A DNA stretch of 37,656 nucleotides. It comes from Candidatus Acetothermia bacterium. GTDB taxonomy: Bacteria; Bipolaricaulota; Bipolaricaulia; Bipolaricaulales; Bipolaricaulaceae. The DNA lies in NCBI GenBank assembly GCA_024653305.1, contig JANLFW010000014.1, positions 1 to 37,656 of the forward strand, given 5' to 3'. This document shows positions 6,391-14,351 of this stretch, piece by piece; positions within the stretch are counted from its first letter, which is position 1, and each line of letters begins with the position of its first letter. The notes below the pieces were generated by a model. It was not told the DNA's origin and did no database searches. It saw nothing but the letters and a program-made list of their open reading frames with translations. The translations under genes and the position numbers were made by a program.

Positions 6391-6430
6391 CCGATTATAC
6401 AGGCCTGTGTAACACACGGTTGTATAACGG
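6391..6430 (-). promoter_or_regulatory. Leaderless promoter inside a palindromic operator
   Basis: TATAAT (6399-6394) ends 6 bases before the GTG start at 6387. The 40 bases have nested two-fold symmetry. The outer arms are CCG(A)TTATACA at 6391-6401 and TGTATAACGG at 6421-6430; the inner arms are TGTGT and ACACA around 6411. The symmetry suggests a dimeric repressor site, perhaps autoregulation by the winged-helix ATPase. That last step is inference. Confidence 0.55.
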
Positions 6431-6461
6431 CGGTGTGCCGTCCGGGACTTGAGGCTGTCCC

Positions 6462-7706
6462 TCACGCGAGCTTGGCCCGCAGGCGAGCGGAGAGGTAGTC
6501 GATCGCCCACACGAGGACCACGATGAGGATCATCACCATCCCCGCCTGGCGGTACTGCACGCCCCAGATGTAGTTGATGAGGCGCTGGCCGATCCCCCCG
6601 CCCCCCACCAGGCCCACCACGGTCGCCATGCGGATGTTGATGTCCCACCGGTACAGGGTGAAGCTGATGTAGGGGTTCACGATCTGGGGCACGACCGCGT
6701 ACCGCAGCACGGACAGGGGCCCGGCCCCGGTGGCGGTGACGGCCTCGATCGGCCCCTGGTCGATCGCCTCCAGGCGCTCGGCGTAGAGCTTCACGAGGTC
6801 CGCGATGGAGTGCACCCACAGGGCGAGGATCCCCGCGAACGGGGACCGCAGCGCGGTGACCCACACGAGGAAGATGATCGCCCAGATCACGGGTTCGATG
6901 GACCGGGCGATGCTCATCGCCCCGCGGATGACGGTGTAGATCGGGCGCCCAATGGGCCCCCGCATGAGGTTGCGGGCGGCGAGGAACGAGAGCGGGACCG
7001 CCACCACGACCGCGAACACGGTCGCCAGCACGGCCATGAACACGGTGACGATCATGTCCCGGCCGGCGTCGAGGAGGATCGACGTGTCGGGCCGGACCAA
7101 CGCGTACCAGAAGTCCACGGCCTGGCCGGCCTGGGTGAACAGGCGCCGGAGGGAGTCCCACGTCAGGGTCACCCCGAGCCCGGCGAGGAGGGTGACGGCG
7201 AGGAGCGCGGCCACGAACAGCCCGGCCGAGGTGCGGTACCAGGGGACGGGGGCCCCCGATGGCCGCTCCCGCTCCAGGGCCAGGCCCGACAGCCGCTCGT
7301 GGAGCGGGGGGGAGAACAGGAACCCGACCCCTGTCAGGCCGACGAGGTGCCAGAGGAGAACGTAGAGGAAACGCTTGTCCAGGGTCGCCTCCCCCGCCTG
7401 GGGGCGGAGCTGCCGACCCAGGGCCTTCTGGCCCCACGATCGGCCGAACCCTTCCCACACGCCCGCGCCCACCCCCACCCCGAACACCCACCACGGGACG
7501 AGGGCGTACGCCGTGGTCCCCAGCACGTACCAGGCGTAGGCGTAGGTGACGAGGATCCACAGCGTCGCCAGCCCCGCGGCGTCCAGGAGGAACACGGAGA
7601 GGTGCCTCCAGGCGGCCTCGGCCCGGCGGCCCACGGCGTCGGTGAGCCCCCGCCGCGTCGCCCACGCCGGCTGGGGGGACACGAACCCATCCGGGTAGCC
7701 CGTCAT
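6462..7706 (-). CDS. phnE: Phosphonate-type ABC permease with N-terminal RDD-like domain (second copy)
   Basis: Inner-membrane permease of 414 residues, against about 260-290 for ordinary PhnE. The C-terminal part (roughly residues 195-410) is a typical MetI/PhnE permease: a cytoplasmic EAA loop (GPIEAVTATGAGPLSVLRYA) and the family segment TLYRWDINIRMATVVGLVGG. The first 150 residues are extra and look like a worn RDD domain: LLDA in the first helix, SWGQKALGRQLRP in the loop, and LHERL near the end. The ATG overlaps the stop of the first permease as ATGA (7703-7706), so translation is coupled. It probably pairs with the first permease to form the channel. The substrate may be a phosphonate, phosphite or another phosphorus compound; no C-P lyase genes are present. 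Confidence 0.88.
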   Translation of the reverse strand: MTGYPDGFVSPQPAWATRRGLTDAVGRRAEAAWRHLSVFLLDAAGLATLWILVTYAYAWYVLGTTAYALVPWWVFGVGVGAGVWEGFGRSWGQKALGRQLRPQAGEATLDKRFLYVLLWHLVGLTGVGFLFSPPLHERLSGLALERERPSGAPVPWYRTSAGLFVAALLAVTLLAGLGVTLTWDSLRRLFTQAGQAVDFWYALVRPDTSILLDAGRDMIVTVFMAVLATVFAVVVAVPLSFLAARNLMRGPIGRPIYTVIRGAMSIARSIEPVIWAIIFLVWVTALRSPFAGILALWVHSIADLVKLYAERLEAIDQGPIEAVTATGAGPLSVLRYAVVPQIVNPYISFTLYRWDINIRMATVVGLVGGGGIGQRLINYIWGVQYRQAGMVMILIVVLVWAIDYLSARLRAKLA

Positions 7707-8977
7707 GCGATCCGCTCCCGGAGCCGACCGGAGATGTAGTCCATCGCCCACACCACGGCCACGATGACCATCACCACCGCCCCCACCTTGGGCCAGTCAC
7801 CCTGGTTCTTGTAGTAGAACAGCATGTCCCCGATCCCGCCCCCGCCCACGAGGGCGATCACCGTGGACATGCGCACGTTGATGTCCCACCGGTAGAGGGT
7901 GAACGCCCAGAAGCTGGGGAGGACCTGGGGGATCACGGCGTGGCGCACCACCTGGACCCGGCTGCCGCCGGCGGCCCACACCGCCTCCAGCGGCCCGGGG
8001 GACACCCCCTCCACCTGCTCGGAGTACAGCTTCCCCAGCGCGGCCACGGTGTGCACGGTGAGGGCCAGGATCCCCGCCAGCACCGTCCCGTACCCGACCC
8101 AGATCGCAAAAATGGACGCCCAGATGATCGTCTCGATGGACCGGAAGATGTTGAAGAACCCACGGACCACCCCGTAGGTGGCCCACCCCACGGGGCTGAA
8201 CCCCATCACGTTCCGCGCCCCCAAGAACGACAGGGGGAACGCCACGGCCGCGCCGAGGACCGTGGCCACAAGGGCCATGAACACCGTGACCACGGTCAGG
8301 TCCAGGATCGAGTAGCGCAGGGCCCGCAGCTCGAACACGGGGTCCGGGGCCGTGAAGTACCGGAAGTCCGGCCGGAGCATGTCCCGCCAGATCCGGCCGG
8401 CCTGGGAGGCACGTCGCACCAAGACCTGCACGTTGATCCCCACGATGAGCCATCCCACCCACAGGGTGAGGAGGCCGAGGATGAGGGACACCACGCCCCA
8501 CTGGGTGAGGAGGGCCCGGCGGCCGGGGCGCTCCGGGTCCGGGAGTGTGGGCTGCGGGGCCAGGCCCAGCCGGTCGTGGAGGGGCGCCTCCCCCCGGAGG
8601 AGCCACACCGGGGAGGCGAGGACGGACAGGTGCCACAGCGCGGCCCGCGCCACCCGGGCCCCGAGGCCGATCCGGCCCCCGTCCGGGCGGACCAGGGCCA
8701 CCCCGATCGCCCGCTGCCCCACGCTCCGCCCCAGCGACCGGGTCCACACCGCGAGCTCAAGCGTGGCCACAATCACCACCGGCCAGCCCCACGGGGGCAG
8801 GGTGAGCGTGCCCCACCAGTCGACGTGCACCGTGTACCAGTAGTAGTTGAGGAGGTACATGACGCAGTACGCCACGTACCCCCACACGGCCCAGTCCAGG
8901 AGGAACGAGAGGCCCCGCCGCGCCGGGGGCACCGCCCGGCCCCGCGGAGCTCCCACCTCACCCGGCTTGGCGGTCAC
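7703..8977 (-). CDS. phnE: Phosphonate-type ABC permease with N-terminal RDD domain (first copy)
   Basis: Permease of 424 residues. The N-terminal 150 or so residues match the RDD pattern better than in the second copy: LSFLLDWAVWG in the first helix, a second helix, then SLGRSVGQRAIGVALVRPDG with the usual Gly and basic residues, and LHDRLG closing the domain. A PhnE/MetI permease domain follows from about residue 200, with the coupling loop GPLEAVWAAGGSRVQVVRHA and TLYRWDINVRMSTVIALVGG. The GTG start overlaps the phnC stop as GTGA (8974-8977). The same unusual architecture in both permeases points to fusion followed by gene duplication. RDD domains are membrane modules of poorly known role, some tied to ion or small-molecule transport; here it may regulate or widen the channel. 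Confidence 0.9.
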   Translation of the reverse strand: MTAKPGEVGAPRGRAVPPARRGLSFLLDWAVWGYVAYCVMYLLNYYWYTVHVDWWGTLTLPPWGWPVVIVATLELAVWTRSLGRSVGQRAIGVALVRPDGGRIGLGARVARAALWHLSVLASPVWLLRGEAPLHDRLGLAPQPTLPDPERPGRRALLTQWGVVSLILGLLTLWVGWLIVGINVQVLVRRASQAGRIWRDMLRPDFRYFTAPDPVFELRALRYSILDLTVVTVFMALVATVLGAAVAFPLSFLGARNVMGFSPVGWATYGVVRGFFNIFRSIETIIWASIFAIWVGYGTVLAGILALTVHTVAALGKLYSEQVEGVSPGPLEAVWAAGGSRVQVVRHAVIPQVLPSFWAFTLYRWDINVRMSTVIALVGGGGIGDMLFYYKNQGDWPKVGAVVMVIVAVVWAMDYISGRLRERIA

Positions 8978-9747
8978 CGCACCTCGACTTCCTCGGCGTC
9001 CTCGCCGTAGATCTCCTTGAACTTCGCGTTGTCGATGGCCCCGGGCGGCCCGTCGAACACGAGCTGGCCGTCCTTGAGGGCGATGATCCGGGTGCCGTAG
9101 CGGCGGGCCAGGGACAGGAAGTGGAGGCTGGCGAGCACCGTGACCCCGTCCTCCCGGTTCATCTGCTCCAGGTACTGCATCACGGAGTGGGAGGTGGCCG
9201 GGTCGAGGGCGCTCACCGGCTCGTCGGCGAGGAGGAGCTGGGGGCCCTGCATCAGGGCCCGGGCGATCCCCACCCGCTGCCTCTGCCCTCCGGAGAGCTG
9301 GTCCACCCGCACGTACGCCTTGTCCCGCAACCCGACCCGCTCCAGGTTGGCGAGGGCCTTCTCCCGGTCGGCCTTGGGGAACCAGCCGAGGAGGGCCCGC
9401 CACCCGGGCAGGTACCCCAGCCGCCCCGTGAGGACGTTGCCGATCGCGGTGGAGCGGTCCACGAGGTTGAACTGCTGGAAGATCATCCCCACTTGGCGCC
9501 GGACGCGCCGCATCCGGGCCGGGGCCAGGCGCGTGACCTCCGTCCCATCGAGCCAGATCCTGCCTTTGGTGGGCTCGATGAGGCGGTTGATGCAGCGCAG
9601 GAGCGTGGACTTTCCCGAGCCGGAAAGGCCGATCACCACCAGGAACTCGCCCTTGTCCACGGTGAAGGAAAGGTCGCGCAGGGCGAGGACCTGGCCCCGC
9701 TCGTAGACCTTGGTCAGATGCTCAACGGCGAGGTAGGGGGTGCCCAT
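8974..9747 (-). CDS. phnC: Phosphonate-type ABC transporter ATPase
   Basis: ATPase of 257 residues that powers the PhnE permeases from the cytoplasmic face. Seen: Walker A GLSGSGKST near residue 41, Q-loop FQQFNLV, the PhnC-specific stretch RLGYLPGWRALLGWFP near residue 110, signature LSGGQRQR, Walker [14 protein letters not shown] and a switch His in LASLHFL. The PhnC-specific stretch supports assignment to this transporter family rather than to generic amino-acid ATPases. ATG at 9747. It follows phnD after a strong stem-loop and overlaps phnE by four bases. The order phnD-phnC-phnE-phnE is the standard one. Confidence 0.93.
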   Translation of the reverse strand: MGTPYLAVEHLTKVYERGQVLALRDLSFTVDKGEFLVVIGLSGSGKSTLLRCINRLIEPTKGRIWLDGTEVTRLAPARMRRVRRQVGMIFQQFNLVDRSTAIGNVLTGRLGYLPGWRALLGWFPKADREKALANLERVGLRDKAYVRVDQLSGGQRQRVGIARALMQGPQLLLADEPVSALDPATSHSVMQYLEQMNREDGVTVLASLHFLSLARRYGTRIIALKDGQLVFDGPPGAIDNAKFKEIYGEDAEEVEVR

Positions 9748-9761
9748 GGGAACGGGACAAC

Positions 9762-9792
9762 ACCGTGGGGGAGGTCATCCCTCCCCCACGGT
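9762..9792 (-). promoter_or_regulatory. Stem-loop between phnD and phnC
   Basis: A perfect 12-bp stem (9762-9773 with 9781-9792) with a 7-base loop lies just after the phnD stop. No T-run follows on the minus strand, so it is better read as a 3' stabiliser or partial attenuator that raises binding-protein level over the membrane parts. The BMP operon has a stem-loop in the same place. Confidence 0.65.
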
Positions 9793-9814
9793 TCGTCGCC
9801 ATGGTCCGGGGACC

Positions 9815-10831
9815 TTACTCCCGCGGCGGGTTGGGGAGCCCGACGAGGGCCCGGTACGTGTCGTAGTACGAGTCGTCAATGAGCTCGACGTCGGTCCACT
9901 CGTAGAAGTTGGGGTTGCTCCACAGCACGTTGCCCTCCGGGGAGCGGATGTGGGCGATGATCGCCGCGACGATCGCGTTCTCCACGCGAGTCGGGAACCC
10001 AGCGGAGAAGGCGATGCAGTCGTTGGGGAGCGGCCCGATCGTGGCCAGGACCCCGATCTTGCGGATGATCTCCTCCAGGGTCCCCATCCCCTCCACCTTG
10101 GACGCAGCGAGCCTCAGGTCCACGCAGTTGCCCTGCAGCTCGGGCGGGTACAGGTCGTTGTTCTCCCGGTCCCAGATCCACATCTCCGGGTCCATCCCGT
10201 AGTCCCACTTCGGGCCCTCATAGCCCGCGGGCGGCTCCGGCGGGGACCCGTACCCGGTGCAGAAGTCCCCCTGGCCCTTGAGGAGGGCGATCATGGAGTT
10301 CGTGTGGCCGCCGGACTTGACGACGCCACCCACCACGACCCCGTTCTCCTCGAAGAACCTCTTGGGGAACACGTACCCCGAGGTGGACCCCTCGTCGTTG
10401 TAGATCCAGATCTTGCCGTTCAGGTCCTGGACCGAGGTGTAGCCCTTGTCGCGCGGGACGTAGATGCTGGCGAAGTAGAACGAGTACCCCCGGCGCACCG
10501 CCGCCAGGCGGGCGTGGGCCCCGAAGTTCGTCTCCACGGAGATCCGGGCGTACTGGTCCGTGGTGGGGGTCCCCATCACGTTCCCCTCCGCCGCCTTGAA
10601 CGCCTCCACGAGGGCGGCGTAGTCCGGCATCACCCTCGGGATGATGTACAGGCCGGTCGCCTTGCCGATTGCCTCGGCGATCTGCTTCGCCGTGGCCTCG
10701 ATGACCTCGGCGCGGGTCGAGGGCGGGAACACCCAGATGATCGGGTTGTCCTTGGTCCCGAGCGCCTGGGCGAGCCCCGTCGCCCCGAGCGCCACCAAAC
10801 CCACAAGCGCGATCAACAAAGCCTTCCTCAC
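9815..10831 (-). CDS. phnD: PhnD-family solute-binding protein
   Basis: Periplasmic binding protein of 338 residues that delivers substrate to the PhnE channel. Seen: a signal peptide (RKALLIALVGLVALGATGLAQA, cut near residue 22), no lipobox Cys, and the family signature STSGYVFPKRFF near residue 155 where PhnD proteins place their phosphonate-contacting Ser residues. A GGHTNSMIALLKG segment lies downstream. The GTG start at 10831 is set by the SD AAGGAGG seven bases upstream. The promoter TATAAT at 10867-10862 gives a leader of about 25 bases, in contrast to the leaderless genes around it. PhnD relatives bind phosphonates, phosphite or hypophosphite; an insert with several Trp and Pro residues near 205-225 (GYEGPKWDYGMDPEMWIW) could change specificity. 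Confidence 0.88.
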   Translation of the reverse strand: MRKALLIALVGLVALGATGLAQALGTKDNPIIWVFPPSTRAEVIEATAKQIAEAIGKATGLYIIPRVMPDYAALVEAFKAAEGNVMGTPTTDQYARISVETNFGAHARLAAVRRGYSFYFASIYVPRDKGYTSVQDLNGKIWIYNDEGSTSGYVFPKRFFEENGVVVGGVVKSGGHTNSMIALLKGQGDFCTGYGSPPEPPAGYEGPKWDYGMDPEMWIWDRENNDLYPPELQGNCVDLRLAASKVEGMGTLEEIIRKIGVLATIGPLPNDCIAFSAGFPTRVENAIVAAIIAHIRSPEGNVLWSNPNFYEWTDVELIDDSYYDTYRALVGLPNPPRE

Positions 10832-10861
10832 ACCACCACCTCCTTGTAGGATCACACGACC

Positions 10862-10867
10862 ATTATA
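10862..10867 (-). promoter_or_regulatory. phn operon promoter (-10)
   Basis: TATAAT reads on the minus strand, 30 bases before the phnD GTG. No convincing -35 box is seen. The expected transcript start lies about 7 bases downstream, leaving room for the strong ribosome site. Confidence 0.55.
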
Positions 10868-10948
10868 CCCGTGTCGGGAGCCCCGGGGGCCCCCGGAAAG
10901 GCAGAAGCGACGCCGACCGTCCAAGGAAGGACACGGCTTCCGATTCCG

Positions 10949-11413
10949 TCATCCCCGCACCGGCGAGGTTAAAGACTCCACGGCCACACCGGCGCTTCGC
11001 AACATCTCCATCCCCAAAGCGTCGGGATAGCCCTCCTCGTAGACGATCCGGGCCACACCGGCGTTGATCAGCATCTTGGCGCAGATCGCGCACGGGGCAG
11101 TGGTGCAGTACAGGGTGGCCCCGGCCGTGGATACCCCATGCAGCGCCGCTTGAACGATGGCATTGGCCTCGGCGTGGGTGGCCCGGCACAGCTCGTGGCG
11201 CTCACCGCTTTTGACCCTGTTCTCCTCCCGCAGGCACCCCAGCTCCAGGCAGTGGGGAAGGCCACGCGGCGCCCCGTTGTACCCGGTGGAGATGATGTGC
11301 TTATCCTTGATCAACACCGCCCCCACCCTGCGGCGCAAACACGTGGACCGGCTGGACACGAGGCGGGAGAGCTGGATGAAGTACTCATCCCAAGTTGGCC
11401 TCTGGTCCGGCAT
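10949..11413 (-). CDS. comEB: dCMP deaminase (ComEB family)
   Basis: Zinc enzyme of 154 residues that converts dCMP to dUMP, the substrate of thymidylate synthase. Seen: the zinc/catalytic motif HAEANAI and the second zinc motif PCAICAK, plus the dCMP-deaminase-type central segment [12 protein letters not shown] that also carries Cys. The ATG at 11413 is preceded by TATAAT ending exactly 6 bases upstream and no ribosome site, so the mRNA should be leaderless. A longer frame adding five residues would start inside the promoter. It is divergent from thyX, which uses its product. Functionally it is a better partner for thyX than for the phn operon downstream, which has its own promoter. Confidence 0.92.
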   Translation of the reverse strand: MPDQRPTWDEYFIQLSRLVSSRSTCLRRRVGAVLIKDKHIISTGYNGAPRGLPHCLELGCLREENRVKSGERHELCRATHAEANAIVQAALHGVSTAGATLYCTTAPCAICAKMLINAGVARIVYEEGYPDALGMEMLRSAGVAVESLTSPVRG

Positions 11414-11419
11414 GCCGCT

Positions 11420-11425
11420 ATTATA
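11420..11425 (-). promoter_or_regulatory. Leaderless -10 box of the dCMP deaminase gene
   Basis: A consensus TATAAT, preceded by TTG, lies 6 bases before the ATG at 11413. No -35 box is seen at the usual distance. Confidence 0.7.
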
Positions 11426-11480
11426 CAAGGCGTGCGGACTGAGGCGGGAGGCGCTTCACCCCTCACGGGAGGAAGAGGGC

Positions 11481-12176
11481 ATGGAAGTCAAGCTGATCGC
11501 TCTTACCCACTACCTGAATGGGGCTGGCCCGGAACAACTCCTGGAACGCGCGGGGCGGCTCTGCTACGGGAGCCTTACCTGCGATACCGCGAGGTTCGTC
11601 GGCGCCCGGGTGCGGGAAGGGCACCTCTCCTTGATCGAACACGCCACCGCCTCGTTCTACATCGGCGGGATCAGCCGCGCCACAAGCCACCAACTGGTCC
11701 GGCACAGGCTTGCTTCGTTCTCACAGAGAAGCCAACGGTACACAAGCGAGGAGAACGCCCGGTTCGTGGTGCCCCCTTCGATCGCCGCCCATGCGGAGGC
11801 ATCACGGGTGTACACGGCGTTCTTGGAACAAGCACGCCGGGCGTACAAGGAGCTCCGGGCCCTCGGGATACCCAAGGAGGACAGCAGGTTTGTGCTCCCG
11901 GCGGCCACGACCACGGAGCTCATCATGAGCTTCAACTTCCGGGAGGCGTTGCACATCTTCTCCTTGCGCATCAGCCCCAAGGCGCAGTGGGAGATCCGCG
12001 AGGTCGCAAGACGCATGCTGGAGGAGCTTTATCCGGTTGCCCCCGCTGTGTTCGGAGATCTCCGGGCCAAGCTCATGGCGGCCTACCCGCAGTTCTGGGA
12101 ACGCCCGGACGCGGGGGCCACCGAGGGGCCTCCATCTCGGGGGACTCTCCGCCCACGTCCCGGCTGCCGGGCTTGA
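11481..12176 (+). CDS. thyX: Flavin-dependent thymidylate synthase
   Basis: Methylates dUMP to dTMP with methylene-tetrahydrofolate, FAD and NADPH. The 231-residue length is normal. Seen: the ThyX motif RHRLASFSQRSQRY starting at residue 74, and the substrate-binding C-terminal half (ALHIFSLRISPKAQWEIR). No thyA is seen in the window. The ATG at 11481 follows GGGAGGAAGAGGGC, a good ribosome site; a longer upstream frame is antisense to the deaminase gene and is rejected. The last 30 or so residues (from about GATEGPP) are low-complexity and lie over the 3' end of the convergent pyrE gene, a 104-base overlap. Confidence 0.95.
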   Translation: MEVKLIALTHYLNGAGPEQLLERAGRLCYGSLTCDTARFVGARVREGHLSLIEHATASFYIGGISRATSHQLVRHRLASFSQRSQRYTSEENARFVVPPSIAAHAEASRVYTAFLEQARRAYKELRALGIPKEDSRFVLPAATTTELIMSFNFREALHIFSLRISPKAQWEIREVARRMLEELYPVAPAVFGDLRAKLMAAYPQFWERPDAGATEGPPSRGTLRPRPGCRA

Positions 12177-12732
12177 CGAGGGGAAGGCCGCGCCGACACA
12201 AGGGGCAGGCCTCCGGCGGATGGGTTTCGATGGCCATCTTGACCAGGGAGACGAGGGGAAGGGTGAGGTCGTCCTGGGCGCGGCGGTCCACGAGACAGGC
12301 CACCCCGACCACGTTCCCACCGCAGGCGCTCGCCACCGCGGCCACCTCCAGCGAAGAGCGGCCGGTGGTCACCACGTCCTCGGCGATGAGCACCCGTTCC
12401 CCGGGCGCGATCTGGAATCCCCGCCGCAACGTCATTCTCCCTTGTTCCCGTTCGGTGAAGAGGCCCCGCACGCCCAGCGCCCGCGCCAGCTCGTACGCCA
12501 CGATGATCCCCCCCAACGCCGGCCCCACCACCGCGTCCACCGCGCCCAGCGCCCGGACCTTTTCCGCGAGCGCCCGGCAGGCCCGCTCCGCGAGCGCCGG
12601 GTGCTGCAACAATCGCGCACACTGGATGTACCGCGGGGAATGCAGTCCCGAGGAGAGGAGGAAGTGGCCCTCGAGCAGGGCCCCGGCCTCCCGAAGCAGC
12701 CCTAACACCTGGTCACCGGTGAGCGCACCCAC
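12073..12732 (-). CDS. pyrE: Orotate phosphoribosyltransferase
   Basis: Joins orotate with PRPP to make OMP, the fifth step of de novo pyrimidine synthesis. It has 219 residues. Seen: the orotate/hood segment LLSSGLHSPRYIQCARLL near the N terminus and the PRPP loop VLIAEDVVTTGRSSLE (ED-x-V-T-T-G). A Cys-x2-Cys pair lies in EACPLCRRGLPL near the C terminus, as in thermophile-type PyrE proteins. The start is the GTG at 12732, with GGAGGAGATCC just upstream, lying inside the end of pyrD (20-base overlap). A longer ATG frame from 12852 would read through pyrD and is rejected. The last 25 or so residues after VKPGSR are low-complexity and overlap thyX on the other strand. Confidence 0.93.
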   Translation of the reverse strand: MGALTGDQVLGLLREAGALLEGHFLLSSGLHSPRYIQCARLLQHPALAERACRALAEKVRALGAVDAVVGPALGGIIVAYELARALGVRGLFTEREQGRMTLRRGFQIAPGERVLIAEDVVTTGRSSLEVAAVASACGGNVVGVACLVDRRAQDDLTLPLVSLVKMAIETHPPEACPLCRRGLPLVKPGSRDVGGESPEMEAPRWPPRPGVPRTAGRPP

Positions 12733-13609
12733 GGATCTCCTCCCAACTTCCGAGCCCACGCCCCTCCATGAACGCCCGTAGCCCCTCGACGATCCGCGGC
12801 CCGGCATAGGGGTCGATGAAGTTCGCCGTTCCGATCTGGACGGCGTGGGCACCGGCCATGATGAACTCCACCGCGTCCTCCCAGGTCGTGATCCCCCCGA
12901 TCCCCACCACCGGGATGTCCACCTCCCGGGAAAGCTCGTACACGATCCGCAGGGCGAGGGGCTTGATCGCCGGGCCGCTCATCCCCGCGACCACGTTCGC
13001 GAACACGGGCCTCCCGGTTCGGATGTCCACCGCAAGGGCGGGGAACGAGTTGGCCGCGCACACCGCCTCCGCCCCGGCTTCTTGGGCCGCTTGGGCCACG
13101 GCCACCAGCCCCGCCGGCGCCTCGGGGGGGAGCTTCGCCCACAGGGGCTTCCCACGGGCAGCGGCGCGGGCCCGACCCACGACCTCGGCGGTGGCCGCCG
13201 CGTCCCGTCCCGGCATCCCCTTCCCCGGCACGTTGGGGCAGGACAGGTTGAGCTCGATCGCGTCCACCGCGGACGAGGCCAGGGCCTGCACCACCTGTTC
13301 GTACTCCTCAGGGGACGCCCCCCACACGTTGGCGATCACCACCGCCCCGGTTCGCTTGAGCCGGGGGAGCTCCTCCCGGAGGAACGCCTCCACCCCGGGG
13401 TTCTCGAGGCCGATGGAGTTGAGGAGCCCGCAGGGCGTCTCCCACAGCCGGGGCGGCGGGTTCCCTGCCCGTGGCCGGAGGGTGAGGCCCTTGGTGCAGA
13501 TGGCCCCAAGCCGGGAGATGTCGTAGACCTCCCCGTATTCGGCCCCGAAACCGAAACAACCGGAAGCAGCCACAACCGGGTTGCCAAGCAGAACCCGCCC
13601 CACCCGCAC
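12713..13609 (-). CDS. pyrD: Dihydroorotate dehydrogenase catalytic subunit (class 1B)
   Basis: Oxidises dihydroorotate to orotate on FMN; 298 residues. Seen: the N-terminal FMN-binding block NPVVAASGCFG, substrate loop NSIGLENPG, the active-site NLSCPNVPG with Cys124 as general base (class 1 enzymes use Cys, class 2 use Ser), and FMN phosphate loops VVGIGGI and VQIGTANF. The pyrK gene next to it supplies the 2Fe-2S/FAD electron subunit, so this is the NAD-linked 1B form. GTG start 7 bases after the pyrK stop, with little ribosome site, so translational coupling is likely. Confidence 0.95.
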   Translation of the reverse strand: MRVGRVLLGNPVVAASGCFGFGAEYGEVYDISRLGAICTKGLTLRPRAGNPPPRLWETPCGLLNSIGLENPGVEAFLREELPRLKRTGAVVIANVWGASPEEYEQVVQALASSAVDAIELNLSCPNVPGKGMPGRDAAATAEVVGRARAAARGKPLWAKLPPEAPAGLVAVAQAAQEAGAEAVCAANSFPALAVDIRTGRPVFANVVAGMSGPAIKPLALRIVYELSREVDIPVVGIGGITTWEDAVEFIMAGAHAVQIGTANFIDPYAGPRIVEGLRAFMEGRGLGSWEEIRGCAHR

Positions 13610-13616
13610 CGAAAGG

Positions 13617-14351
13617 TCAGCCGTCCCAGATCACCTCCTCGGCCGGAAATGCGGGCCCGTCCCGGCACACCAGGCGGAACCCCCCCACCGTCCGCACCGC
13701 GCACCCCCGGCACGCCCCGACTCCACAGGCCATGCGCTCTTCCAGGAACACGTAGAGCGGTACCCCAGCCGAGCGACAGGCCTGCCACACCCGGTTGAGC
13801 ATCCCGTTCGGCCCGCACGCGTAGCACGCGTCGTACCCGTGGGGGCGGAAGATCTCGGTCACCACGCCCTTCTTCCCCCCGGCCCCCACCTCCGACGCCA
13901 CGTGCACCCGGGACGCTACCCCCTGAAACGAGGAAACCAGGAACGGCCGGTCGCGGAAGCCCAGAAAGGCGTCCACCTCCCCCGCGGTGCGGAACTCCTT
14001 GGCGGCGAGGTACAGGGGGGCGATCCCGGAACCCCCGCCCACCAGGGCCATCCGCCCTCCCCGCGGGCGCACGGGGGTCCCGAGCGGCCCAAACAGGGTC
14101 AGAGGATCCCCCGGCCTAAGTCCTGCCAGGCGCCGCGTCCCCTCACCCCGCACGAAGATGAGGAACGAGATGTGGTCCGACTCGCGGTCGAACACCGACA
14201 TCGGCCGGGAGAGCAAGGGATCACGCGGCCACGCCCGGAGGAGGTAGAACTGCCCGGGGGCGGCGGGGAAGTCCCCTTCGGCCCGCAGGAGGAACGCCCC
14301 CGGCCCCACCTCCTCGTTCGCCACCACCGGGACCGTGTTCAGGCAAGGCAC
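13617..14351 (-). CDS. pyrK: Dihydroorotate dehydrogenase electron-transfer subunit
   Basis: Carries FAD and a 2Fe-2S cluster and passes electrons from PyrD to NAD; 244 residues. Seen: the flavin-binding motif RPMSVFD near residue 50 (R-P-x-S), the NAD-binding GGGSGIAPL near 105, and the cluster ligands C-x4-C-x2-C-x11-C in the MACGVGACRGCAV region near the C terminus. The GTG start at 14351 overlaps the pyrF stop by 13 bases. The PyrK2PyrD2 complex is the known form. Its place directly before pyrD is typical of class 1B operons. Confidence 0.94.
   Translation of the reverse strand: MPCLNTVPVVANEEVGPGAFLLRAEGDFPAAPGQFYLLRAWPRDPLLSRPMSVFDRESDHISFLIFVRGEGTRRLAGLRPGDPLTLFGPLGTPVRPRGGRMALVGGGSGIAPLYLAAKEFRTAGEVDAFLGFRDRPFLVSSFQGVASRVHVASEVGAGGKKGVVTEIFRPHGYDACYACGPNGMLNRVWQACRSAGVPLYVFLEERMACGVGACRGCAVRTVGGFRLVCRDGPAFPAEEVIWDG

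Noticed and set aside
9740-10849. Long plus-strand open frame opposite phnD
   Set aside because: Antisense shadow with no own ribosome site; phnD on the minus strand has signal peptide, ribosome site and promoter.
10875-10905. GC palindrome CCGGGGGCCCCCGG near the phn promoter
   Set aside because: Could be an operator or end of the deaminase transcript, but it is a plain G/C run and has no T-run or second copy.
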